DNA from: Warburgia ugandensis
Taxonomy: Eukaryota; Streptophyta; Magnoliopsida; Canellales; Canellaceae
DNA length: 64,000 nucleotides
NCBI GenBank assembly: GCA_035236585.1
Contig: CP141136.1
Span: forward strand, 50,609,136-50,673,135
Reading direction: 5' to 3'
Below, in pieces: positions 12,732 to 24,242 of the stretch (position 1 is its first letter; each line of letters begins with the position of its first letter). The notes under the pieces are model-generated. The model saw nothing but the letters and a program-made list of their open reading frames with translations, was not told where the DNA came from and made no database searches. The position numbers and the translations under genes were made by a program.

Positions 12732-14873
12732 TTCCATAATTGCCCCACCCGACTTTTAACATCATTTAGGCTTGGTATCCATATAATAACAAGTTCTGTA
12801 GAGCGGGTGGCCAAACCCTACTAACTCGCCTATCATAGCATCCCCAGGCCTATGCCTATTTAAAACAAAACCACAAGCCTCCATACTTGTATGTAAAGTA
12901 ATTCTCATACGTATCAGAAAATCTGTCTATTTACTTGGGGCTGGAATGTCTTCAAGTTCCATATTCACTTATAGTCTACTCCTCAATTCTAACTTAATCA
13001 TTTCATATGTATTTGTTTGTATCATAGGGGTTTCAGGGTATTTAATACAAGTATTAACACTACACTTGTCAACATTTCTAGACATAAGATCATGTATTCA
13101 ACATGTACATCCCATGTAGATGCATTCATAAAATCCTCCTACCTTCAAGTAATGATTCATCTCTTTAGACCTTCCTTGATCTTGACTAACGTATGTAATC
13201 CATAAATCCATACATACTATCAATATTTATACAATCTGAATAATCTTATCTATATTCTTTGTCTAATCTTGTCCTTTGACATAAAGGATATGAATCTTGG
13301 GTCTTCTCATGATCTATCTCCCTCAGATAGTATTGATTAATAGATCTGATGGTTAGAATGATCTTTTAGTCATTCATATATAAGTATTTTCTATTCTAAG
13401 ACTTTGTGCATTCCTTTCTTTAATCTTGATCTTTCATAGATCCTTTGATCAACAATTTATACTTGTTGATAAAGATCAAGGGCTTAGATCTTTCTATCAT
13501 CTAGTTCTTCTTTGATCTAAGTTCAATTGTTTGATCATCCCTAAGGAGGATGATATTGGTTCTCTTCCTTGAATCATATTTGATCAAGGGTTTGGATTCT
13601 TTATCTAGATTTGTCTACAACATACATACATAATAAAATACAACATTAAAATTCTCATTATTCTTGATCATTAAAAATCCCATGGATCTTGTTTCATCAT
13701 CCTTATCTTACTTACAATTATTATTAGGTTTAGATAATTTATTAACCTTTTATGTTCTTATTATTATTCAATGAGTTAATGTTTTATTGGTTGAAGATAA
13801 CTTATTTCATCCTAAGTCTAGACTGCTCCTCTTATGTCCAATTGGCTAAGGCTTACTAGCTAAATGGTTGAACACAAAGTGGTTACTTCAATCATCATGT
13901 AAGAAGGCATTTATACCTCACAAACGTCAACTAAAGGTAGGTGAAGAATGAGGCTCTATTAGGAAACCCCCTTAACCACCATGTTCAGCATTCACTAGAG
14001 TGACCTTAGCTCAACCTTTCATAAGGTTCCTATGAGCATTTTAACCCTAAGTACTCTTTCTAATTGATTTTAATTAAATCCATGAACTTTTAAAATGTCA
14101 TTCATGGGGTTTATTATTCTCCAAGTTTGGGCTAAGGATTTGATAATCCCTATATTGTCCTACTAACTATAGCCCTTAGTAATATTAAGTCCAAGTCATT
14201 CACTCATCTTAATTGTCCATGAATCTTTATATTTCATTAGATGTCATTTTTTGTGATTTATGAATATTGAGACATAACCACTAATTAAACAATTATATCT
14301 ACTAACTTAAAGACAATTAAGATGCCTATACTATACTTTGACAATTCAAATAATCATACACTTTAAATCATAAGAGAATTGTATATCTATATCATTCTAA
14401 GGGCATTTATACTCTAATATACTAACATGGATCCTAAGTTATAAAATACATGAAATTTTACTACTAATCTATTGGAATCATGCTTAAACTTCAAATTTAA
14501 ACTAACATGGCCCTAAGATAGTTAAATCTATCAACCTAATACAAATTAACAACATTTAAAGCATAGCATGCTAAATTTTAAGAATTACACTATCATGCTT
14601 CCTAATTTATAACATAAATCACATTTACCATTATATTCCCAAATAAAAGACAATTAAACTAGTTAGATTAAGATTGTTAGAAACTTTAACTTATAATCCA
14701 ACCATTAGATCTTAGATCTTTTCCCTTAGATCAAGGGTTTTAATTACTTTTAGGGTTTTTACTCCATTAAGATTAAAAGATCATATTCACTTATTTTTGT
14801 TATATTTAATCCATGATCTAACTGGATTCCATCATAATATCATCCATTCAATCCATCCCAAGCGTTTGATCAT

Positions 14874-16009
14874 CATCAGGACCTTATCCCAATTAGGGGT
14901 TGGCCACATGAATCTTATTCCTCCATTCCACTCTATTAAATACTATGACTTCATCTAGTCCCAAAGTTTTTAAATCTTTCCTCACCACTTCTGTGCACAT
15001 TCTTTTGGGCCTTCCCCTTGCCCTTTTAGAACCTTCTACTTGTATTGCCTCACTCCTAATCGGTGCTATTGTTGGTCTCCTTTATACATGTCCAAACCAT
15101 CTAAGTCTAGTCTCCCTCATCTTGTTACAATTGGTGCTATCCCAAAATTTCCAACAATATTTTCATTTCTAATTCTATCATTTCTTATCTTACCACCCAT
15201 CTATCTCAACATCCTCATTTCTGCAATACTCATCCTATGAGTATGATGTTCCCTAACGAATCAACACTCTGATCCATAGAGCATGGCTGGTCTTATGACC
15301 ATCCTATAGAATTTTCCTTTTAGTTTGAGTGGCAGCCATCAATGACACAAAACTTCATATGCACATCTCCATTTGTTCCAACCCCCTTGGATTCTCAAGG
15401 TAACCTCCCTCTCAATCTCTCCACTCTCATGAATCATTGATCCCAAGTACCAAAAGTGTTCTTTTATGAGGACTTCTTGGTTATCAATATTGACTGGTGT
15501 TACAGTCCTACTCTCCTTGCTAAAATTATATTTCATATATTCTATTTTAGTTCATCTAATTTTAAATCCTTTAAATTCTAATGCTTCTCTCCATAACTCT
15601 AGCTTTATGTTTACACCCTCCCTTGTCTCATCAAGTAAGACTATATCATCTACAAATAGCATGCACCAGTGAATCTCCTCTTGCAAATGTTTTGTTAACT
15701 GATCCATAACCAATGTGAAAAGGTATTGGCTCAATGCTGATCCTTGGTGCAATCCTACAATGACAAGAAAATCACCAGTCACGCCACTAGTAGTCTTTAA
15801 CATTTGTTACTGCTCCCTCATACATATATTTAATTATGTCTATATACCCTAAAGAAACCCCTTTATCACCCAACACCCTCCATATTAAATCTCTAGGGAC
15901 TCTACCATAAGCTTTCTCTAAGTCAATAAAGACCATGTGGAGGTCTTTCCTCCTCTCCCTATATTTCTCTACTAATTGTTTCAGTAAGAAAATAGCTCCC
16001 AAGGGTCTA
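14874..16009 (-). mobile_element. 5'-truncated RTE-type LINE nested in the Chr-2 3' LTR
   Basis: The insert interrupts LTR sequence that is continuous at 27240-27320. The - strand 3' end closes with a short GATGATGAT repeat (plus-strand ATCATCATC at 14869-14877), which is typical of RTE elements. The possible target duplication is ATCAT (14869-14873) against TTCAT (16010-16014). The element is truncated at its 5' end within the RT domain, as is usual for LINEs copied by target-primed reverse transcription. Confidence 0.85.
14892..16009 (-). pseudogene. RTE ORF2 remnant: RT palm to C-terminus
   Basis: Read from 16009 down, the visible segments are: HMVFIDLEKAYGRVPRDLIW (RT block with the first catalytic Asp), then GLHQGSALSQYLFTLVMDQL. 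Next is MLFVDDIVLLDETREGVN with the FVDD catalytic motif near 15640-15660. Then FWYLGSMIHESGEIEREV, and the C-terminal block MRETRLRWFGHV (about 15105-15140), and RGRPKRM near 14990. It ends in HVANP near 14905. Several frameshifts and stops separate these, so there is no active enzyme. The endonuclease domain is absent because of the 5' truncation. Confidence 0.9.
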
Positions 16010-16586
16010 TTCATACTTGATCTTATTGATTAAGTGGGTCCCTTTGCATTTTGAGGGTTTTTCTACCATAAAGGGTAGATCCTTGAATTTATCTTAGATC
16101 TATCCTAATAAATTATAGATATTACTTTATTTCAATATTATATCATTAGTAAATTAGATCCCCAACATCTGAGATCTTCAAGATCATAAAAATTAAAAGC
16201 TTAATTCTTGAAAACAAAAAGTTTTGAGAATTTTTTTTTATCAATATTATGATTTTAAAAGAAAGTAGACATTACAAGCATTCCATAGCTTCTTTCCGAT
16301 CTTAATTTGGAGCTCAAATGACTCCACAATTGAACTTTGAAGTTCACAGTCATTTCGAGGGTCCAGCTTTGATTTGGGCGCAGCAGAATGGACGATCTGA
16401 TCAGTTGGGTGGCTGGTCCAGTCGACAAAATGATTGTCGTGCTCTAGTCACCAGGACACAAGTGGTAACGTGCATCCTAGGACTGGCACTATCGCACATT
16501 CGTTCAGTTGGAATGGTGTTGCACACGGAGTGCACATGCAGAGACTCTCTTGTAGGGTGCGTTTCCATGTAGCATCCCGCAACGAC

Positions 16587-19500
16587 TGTGACACCCCGGG
16601 ATTTTAATGGAATTTTTTGCATTTATTTCAAAAGGTGGCATGCCTCTAAATTTTCAAATACAAAAGTAGTAGAAAATCTTTCTTTAAAATTCATTTTCCC
16701 GAAAACCCAGATATCACCTTTATACTCACACTATACATACACATATATATATATATATATAGTTTTCTAAAATATAGAAATTCATTTCTTAAAATAGGAC
16801 CTATCTAGTAGTTCACTTGTATAGCCCCTATAACATTATATTAAATGTCCAATATCACAATTCAAATGGCTAACTACACAATATAAAAGCTTTAATAAAA
16901 TGTATACCTAAGCGCAAAAAGTATGGTTGCTAGATTCCTCTTCTTGTATAATCTTCTTCTGTCTATCTGTATCTAAGATATTGTAAACATAAAACATTTA
17001 TAATATCTCAGCATGCTATGCTTGGTAGGGGAGTTTAAGAAGCATGTTAAATCTTAAGATTCATTAATTATTCCATAGTAATTAGAATAATCATTTTCAT
17101 AGCAATTTTATTGAATAGGATTTACTATATGTTTCACATTTCAATAATCCATTTATAAACCAAATATCTATATGTTTCATAATCATTAATAATCCATTGA
17201 TGAATCAATTATTAACATGTTTCATAATTATCAATATCTACATGTTCCATAATTATAAGTAATCCATTGATTTATCAAACATCTTTAATTATTATTTGTT
17301 ATCTAAATAAACTCTAAATAAACTAATCCAATTCCATGAACCATGCTCTGCATAATAGTTCTACCCATTCATATACCCATATGAAACTTATATGAAACTA
17401 AGCTATCAATCATATACATATAGCATACGTACACCTATATGAAAATTGTTAAAAGACATACAAAATTATGAATATAATCAATATCATCTAATTTACATTC
17501 CCAAACTATATTGGGTTTCAAAATCTTACCCCTCATCATCTGTGGTTCATAATCATCCAGCCTCTATTGGTATATCAATATAATCCTCATGACGCTCACC
17601 ATACGAGGTCCACAATCCTCTAGCTATTTCTAGGAAAATAATATAAGGCATATCATCATGCCATATCATATAAGGCATCTCATAATGCCATCGTAAAAGC
17701 ACCATAGTGCATCAAATATAAGGACTACTATGCATGCAGTCAGAATCTGTATAGCGTGCCCGAATAACTACGCAATAATCCACCTATACCATCCTCGGTG
17801 GAAATCACAATATCCATGTCCGTATGGGAGGACCATGGCTGTCACAGTGGCAGCCTTCCCATAATTGTCCCACCCGACTTTTAGCAACACATAGTGCTTG
17901 GTATCCATAAAATAACGAATTTTAGAGAGCAGGTGACCAAACCCTCATAACTCTCCTAGCATAGCATCCCCACGCCTATGCCTGTTTAAAACAAAACTCT
18001 CAAGCCTTCATGCCCGGATGTAAAATAATCATAATAATAGGCAATTTGCCTGTTTATATATTTCATAGCAAGAATAACGTCCTCACTTATTTAGTGGTAA
18101 CCCATCAAGGATGTATCCTATAAACCTAGACTCATACATCATCAATACTAATATGGTATACCATAAACATAATTTCAAAATTCACATACATGATGTACAA
18201 GTCATAAGCATCAATTATAATTCTTTTAATTAACATTATTTTCATCATTACAATTTAAAGCATGTCCAATATCAATCATACCATTTTAGTTTCATAACAT
18301 CCATAATTAGAAATAAGTTCATGTTTAGAACATGCATCTTATTATTTAGACATGTCGTCTTAAATTTCTATCTACCTCATGTGATGCATTCTTCAATTCC
18401 ACTAGCATTGATCGCCATTCGTTCACGTTGGTAAAATCCTCATTTTTACCTGGACCCTCCAAATCAAACAATCAATTAGTAACTTCTAACTAAGCAATCT
18501 AATTGAATAAGCTACATCAATCACGATCATAGAACTTGATCAATTTCCATACTTGGATCTTAGATCAATCTTAACCATTGATCAAGATCAGTGAAATCTT
18601 CTCAAATCAAGCTTATGATCTTAAGTCTCTCATAAAACTCTTGATCTACACTTCCTAAGGGTCATGATAGACTATGTGGATTTGAAAAACGAAGTTAGAT
18701 CATCACAGATTCAATGATCTGACCCTCGATCAATGGTCAAGTAAATTCAATGGTTAGATCTTCTTGGATCAAGAATTGGGAAGATGAGTTTTGTTCCTCA
18801 CGTCCCAAGGATGAAGGTCGAGGGTTAAACTGAGTCCTATCCAACTGAGTTAGAGGTGACCAACTTGGGTGACTGTGAAACAACAAGGAAAATAGTGGTG
18901 GATAGTGACTGGTGGCTAAACTAGCACTATTCGATCCCGACCACTGAAAATGCAAGAATGCCTAAAAACTGTGTCATGCTAGTGACAGGGAAACGTGGGG
19001 CACTAGCAGGGATGGTGGTGGTCAGGTGGCTTCCAATTCCTGGCCACCACTCTATCTGGTTAGGCGGAATAGAGCACACTGGTAGGCTTGAAAGCCTGGC
19101 CCTGCTAACGTTTGGGGAAGATGAGGAAAACGGGAAAGCCCAGGTGGGCGATGTGGCCTGAGCACATGGGAAAATGGGTTTGCCAAAGATCTGATGACTT
19201 CTAGTCACCATCTGGTACACCTCCACTGAAAAACAGAGAGGATATGGGATTTTTCGGGTGGATCTAGCATGCAAGCCTGATAGAGAAACCTAATATAGGT
19301 TTCTTGTTGGTCGCTAAAAAAATTGGAGAAGGGAAACCTGGCTTGACTAAGAAACCAGATCTGGGTTTTGTTCTTGGCTGCTAGAAAACCAAAAGGAAAG
19401 GGATCAGGGAAACTCGATCTGGGTATCCCTATATCGCCAAAAAAGCATAAATCCACTAGGGATCTTCTTAAGAAAGAGAAGAAACAGAGGGAAAACTATT

Positions 19501-20330
19501 AAGACTTTGCCAGGAATGAAAAATCTGAAAAGGGCTTGGCACGCTGGCATGCCCAAGGGCTAGCCATGCTTGGATGCTCGTCCAGTGATCGTTAGAAATA
19601 AGGGAGAGTTGGGGTTTCTAGTGATGCTGGAGATTTGGGTTATGGTTTCCAAGTTTTGCAGATTGTTCATAGGGGAAAGGTACGCCAAAATTAGGGGGTT
19701 TCGTCAGCTTGAGAATGCCAAAAATGGGGTTTGGATCATTGGGGCTTGCTAGTTTCCAATAGAGGGGAAAGGTATGCCAGATGGAAGGGGGAAGAGGGGA
19801 GAATGGTGGGTGCTAGGGTTGGGGTTGTTAAGTCTATTCTCTTTGAGAAAAAATCATTCGATAAGGGGGTGCCATTGTCAAAATGGCTCCGTCATGTTTC
19901 TATGTTTTTTTTTTCTAACTTTTAATTATCAAAATAGCCTTCACTTCGAAGTCCCATAACTTCCTCATACGGACTCTGTTTTCAGCGTTCTTTGGATTGC
20001 TGGATTCCATTTTTTGAGTACTATCTAATGGTTTTAGTTTGAGTTCCAAATTATTATCCTATTAAAAGATATACTTCTTGAAAACTCATAACATGATCAT
20101 GGAATAGTAAAATTTTGGGGTGAAATTCATCCAAACTCTGATTTTAGTGTTCTTTATGTCGTTGGACTCGATTTTTTTTAGGACATTCCAAATATTCATG
20201 TTTCCACTCCAAATTCCATTTTTATATAAAAATTCATTTTCTCTGGGATGAAAATTCTGATTATATTCCAAAATTTTAATTTCACATAATAACGCCCACA
20301 ATAATATTTACAAATTTTGAGGTTGTTACA
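16587..20330 (-). mobile_element. Nested chromovirus-type LTR (3.7 kb, apparently solo)
   Basis: Plus-strand ends are TGTGACACCCCGGG at 16587 and GAGGTTGTTACA at 20330, i.e. a TG..CA unit in the same orientation as its host LTR. It shares internal landmarks with the Chr-2 LTR: the CTGTATCTAAGATATTGTAA block (16967) and the CACCTATACCATCC..GTGGAAATCAC and CCATAATTGTCCCACCC blocks (17780-17880). It is therefore a related subfamily. The 8-mer GCATCCCG sits just outside both ends (16572-16579, 20334-20341). No pol interior is present. Small ORFs at 18737-19456 have no recognisable product. Confidence 0.7.
16743..16761. repeat. (TA)n microsatellite
   Basis: An uninterrupted AT dinucleotide run inside the nested LTR. 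Confidence 0.9.
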
Positions 20331-21548
20331 ATGGCATCCCGAGATTCTATCCAATCAATTCTTCTTCAATTAAAGGCTCAAAACTTGATAAAAATCCTTG
20401 AAATTTCTACTCTAGGGGTTTTGGACCCTTCTAGATTGATTGGATAGCTCAGATTTTCTATCTAAGCCCTTCATCATCCAAAATTGAAGGCATCTTACCC
20501 TCATTTGATTTTTATTATTTTTAGCATAAACTTAATTTAAGAAAAATAAAATTTTCATAAAATAACATGGAACAAGTGTGGAAAGGGTTTCCATCTACAT
20601 GATTGGAGAAAAACATTGGTTTTGTAATCCAAATTAAAAGAATACCCACTTTATGATAAGATAGCCCAAGAACAGTTTGTTTTGTGATTTTCTGTTGATT
20701 ACATGATTGGATCTTGAAAATGATTTGGGAATTTTGTAGATAAGGTAGTCTAGGGTCTTATGGATAGTGAGATTTATGAGTTATGATTTGGAACAGAGTG
20801 CCTAATTGAATTTAGGTCTTTTGTTCCAATCTTGCGAGAGGAGAGAGAAAGTGAAAGAAGAGAGATTTTGGGGAGTTTAGGAATTTGGGAAAGGAATCTA
20901 GGTCTAGTTTTTCAAGGTAAGCAAGATGATTACGTGGGAATTTTAATGAACATTTCTGGAGGATTTTTGGAGGTGTATTTATAGATGTTTTTGAATTTTT
21001 CATAATTACTTATAATAATTATGTTTCAATTCTTTTGAATATTAAATTAACATTGGATCTTCCATTACCACCTCCTTCTCCACTAATAGCTAGTAGTGGT
21101 TTGACCACTCATTACATGTTTTCTGGTCGTTGGATTCATTTGTGAGCCCCACGGGGGTGTGAAAGGACCATTTTGCCCTTTTATGGAGAAAATCCAATTT
21201 ATTCTCCCAAACTCAGAATTGAACGTACTTAGTGGCTTTGGAATTGTATTTCTGAGTAAATTCCAAATATTGATGTCTTACATCTCAGTTATGGGTAAAA
21301 TTACCATTTTACCCTTTTATTCATAACAATGAAGAAAATGTGGGATTTTTCATTTTAACTCAGAATTGAACGTACTTAGTATCATTTCGATCGACTTTTC
21401 GAGTACATTCATAATTTCTAAGTTTTAAATCATGTTTTAATCTCTATTAAAAGATAATTTCTAATAACCTAATATCCAGCCCATAATTTCTAAAAATTCA
21501 AACTAAATTGATTTTCTCAATCAATTTACAAAAATTGGGGTTATTAAA

Positions 21549-21565
21549 TCTTTCCCCCTTCTAAT
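21549..21565 (-). other. Chr-2 polypurine tract
   Basis: On the - strand, AGAAGGGGGAAAGA lies directly upstream of the 3' LTR start and after the FEDK-like AAATTCGAGGACAAAATT segment. This is the expected plus-strand primer position for a gypsy element. Confidence 0.75.
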
Positions 21566-24227
21566 AATTTTGTCCTCGAATTTCTCATTTCATCTTACTT
21601 ATGAGTTTTCATTAACTCATTCATAAGTTTGCTCATGTGGCCTTGCCACTTAAGGAAACCTCCTTTTCCCTTCATTCATAGTTCAATGTTACCTTCTCCT
21701 TAAAGGTAAAAATCATATTTTTGGGAAATAAACACACATCTCACTAATAATGCTAATGCATTAATCACTTATCCTAATTCTTTGCTAGACTTTCCAAAAG
21801 GATTAATAACTCTTAAACCGAGTTATCTTGTTGCTCACAACTTCCTATTTCTCTTGACTAGTGTACTAAATTTCTACTCCTCATTTTCACTAATCCTTTA
21901 ATACTTCATATTTTTCCATTGTAACTTCTATTGCTCATCCTCATTCCTCTTCAACTTATACAAGTTTTGAGATATCTTTTCCAATATGTATAGTCCTTAG
22001 ACTATCTACCAAAATGACATATTGATTGGATTCTATAATTTCAACTATTATTCTTTATAACAATCTTCCAGTATTTGGAAGTAATTATTTCTTCTTGGTC
22101 CTTCCATTGTCTGGAAGTACTTATCCCATTTCATTATAGATAATCATACTCCTTTACTATTTCTTTCTATTGAAAATTTCTTTTCAAATCCTAATGTTAA
22201 CAGATAGTTTCCTTGTAATAACTTCTTCCTCAACTTTCCTTACTATTCTTGTACTATGATTTCTTCTTTATTCATAGCACTTGATTTTCTTCTTCCTCCT
22301 TTTCAAGATTATGTATTTCCTCATGCTTTTTTCAAGCATACCTCATAACTTTTTCATTTCATACTAACCCTTTAGTTGAAGTATTCTTGGTAATTCCTAT
22401 TAAAAGAGTCTATATTGACATTGTAGTCATCCACTCTCAAGCCTTTAAAAACTCCATACTTTATCATATATTCTTCAAGTCTCAATAACCTACCATAAAC
22501 TCTTTATGGTTTATCCAATCAATGCAAGATTTTATTAAAAGTATGTCCTTATAGTATACTATGCAATCAATAAGAGATAAATTTCTCCAACTGTGAAGAT
22601 GTACACTTACCAGATAGTTGACAAGTTTTGTAAGTGTCTATTACATATTCTATAAATGCTCTTGATTTTCCTAAACCAATTCCATATATCATTACCAATT
22701 CATCTAGTATATTTCTTTCTCCTAAAATTCATGAATATCATTTATCCAACTCATATAACTCAAAATTTATTTTGATTTCATAATATTATGTTTCATTTCA
22801 GATTCCCAATTGATGATAATAAATTTGGGAATTACTCATCCTTATAGAGTAAGAGAATACTTAATTTCCTTAATAATATCATTTATGCTCAAGGCATCCT
22901 CACATTGACCATCCTTTTTCTTTTCTCAAGAAAATTGTTAATTCCCAATGTAAACGTATTACTATAACCACTCCTTTATCTACTAATTTTTAAAATTTGT
23001 TCTTTCCACTTAGTCAAATTAGTTGCTGTCATTTTCCTCAACTACTATAGATATTTCCTCATTCAATCTTATGTTAGATTGAAAATCTCTAAAATATCTT
23101 GAAATTTCTAAGCACATATTTCTCCAAAATCTAGATTCATTCCTCATTCATAATCATCTCATTTGTCCAAAATTTATACTTAAGTTTTGTTGCCTATATT
23201 TGTTTATAGGTCTTCATTTCTCATGTTCATTTCACCATTCCTTCAAAATGTATTTTTCCTCATTATATTCCATAATTCTTTCAATATCTCTAAATCTATC
23301 ATATAAATAGAATCAATATTCCCTGAATTCATCATATTAATATCCATATTCATTTATAAGTCTTCACGTTCCATTTTATCATTAATGGAAAATACACTTC
23401 TCTTTACTATTGTCCATAATTATTTCCATATTTCTATTCTATCATATAGTTGAATCAATGTTCCTATAAATTTATCTCCTTATCTATCTTTATTAAGACT
23501 CTTTTCTCATTCACCAATTTTGAAAATATTTACCCATCTCTTAAATTCTTCTCAAGTAAGATCATCTCTATTTTGATGATTAAATCCTTCAACTAATTGT
23601 CATAATACTATATATATGTAGCAATTGTAACCCTTACATTTATATTTATTATTTATTATCATTGATTTCAAATTTTGTAATAATTTTAAGGTTTTTAACT
23701 TTAGTATCTATTTCACCTTTGCTATAAGGGTTGGATTTTATCTTTCTTCTTCCTTTTCATCCTATTTTTCCAATTTATCATCTCTTTCTCTTAATCTCCA
23801 TTATTTCACCTAATAATAGTTATATTAATGTATTTTATTTCTACGAGTATCTTTACTTAAGATTTTAGGTTATACCTGAATATCATACATTACATCTTCC
23901 TCTATTCTAAGGTTTTCCTTATTTGTTTCTAAAATTATTATTCCCTATATTGATATCATTAACTTACTAAGTAGTACTCCTAGTTATTTCACTAAGTATT
24001 ATTTACTTATACTGCACTAGTACTTCATGAGTTAATTAAATTAACTCCTCATCTAATGAGTTAATCACATAACTCTTCCTATACTCATTCTTAACTAATA
24101 AGTTAATCACATAACTCATTCTCATAAAATACTATCTTACTTCATATTAACTCACTATTTCTCATCCTCTAATTGGATTGTCATCTTCATATTGAACATA
24201 AGGGTACTGTATTGTGATTGGATGAAT
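21549..24227 (-). mobile_element. Chr-2 interior, strongly decayed and shortened
   Basis: The 2.7 kb between PPT and PBS should carry gag-pol (about 4-5 kb in the family). No ORF exceeds about 70 codons. The only hint of coding is near 21570-21680 on the - strand, where a chromodomain-like end and the TTCGAGGACAAAATT terminus can be read. The coding strand is purine-rich. The block 22303-22913 reappears inside the Ath-3 LTR at 31127-31832. A repeated GAGTTAATCACATAACTC-type motif lies at 24056-24126. I cannot tell whether this was a non-autonomous derivative or simply a deleted copy. Confidence 0.6.
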
Positions 24228-24242
24228 GGCTTTGATACCAAC
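24228..24242 (-). other. Chr-2 primer-binding site (tRNA iMet type)
   Basis: On the - strand, GTTGGTATCAAAGCC follows the 5' LTR end without a gap. The known PBS complementary to initiator-Met tRNA is TGGTATCAGAGC, so there is one mismatch in the core. This fixes the orientation of the element and identifies 24243-29078 as the 5' LTR. Confidence 0.85.

Larger units (their letters stand above)
12732..21548 (-). mobile_element. Chr-2 3' LTR, truncated, with two nested insertions
   Basis: On the - strand the LTR begins TTTAATAACCCC at 21548. The three pieces 20331-21548, 16010-16586 and 12732-14873 align in order to the 5' LTR (24243-29078). Total span is 8.8 kb. Removing the RTE (14874-16009) and the inner LTR (16587-20330) leaves about 3.9 kb, matching the 25155-29078 stretch of the 5' LTR. 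The distal ~0.9 kb of this LTR is missing where the tandem array abuts it. Confidence 0.8.

Noticed and set aside
18927-19274. 115-codon ORF in a more GC-rich patch of the nested LTR
   Set aside because: It overlaps another ORF on the opposite strand, has no recognisable motif, and lies in non-coding LTR sequence.
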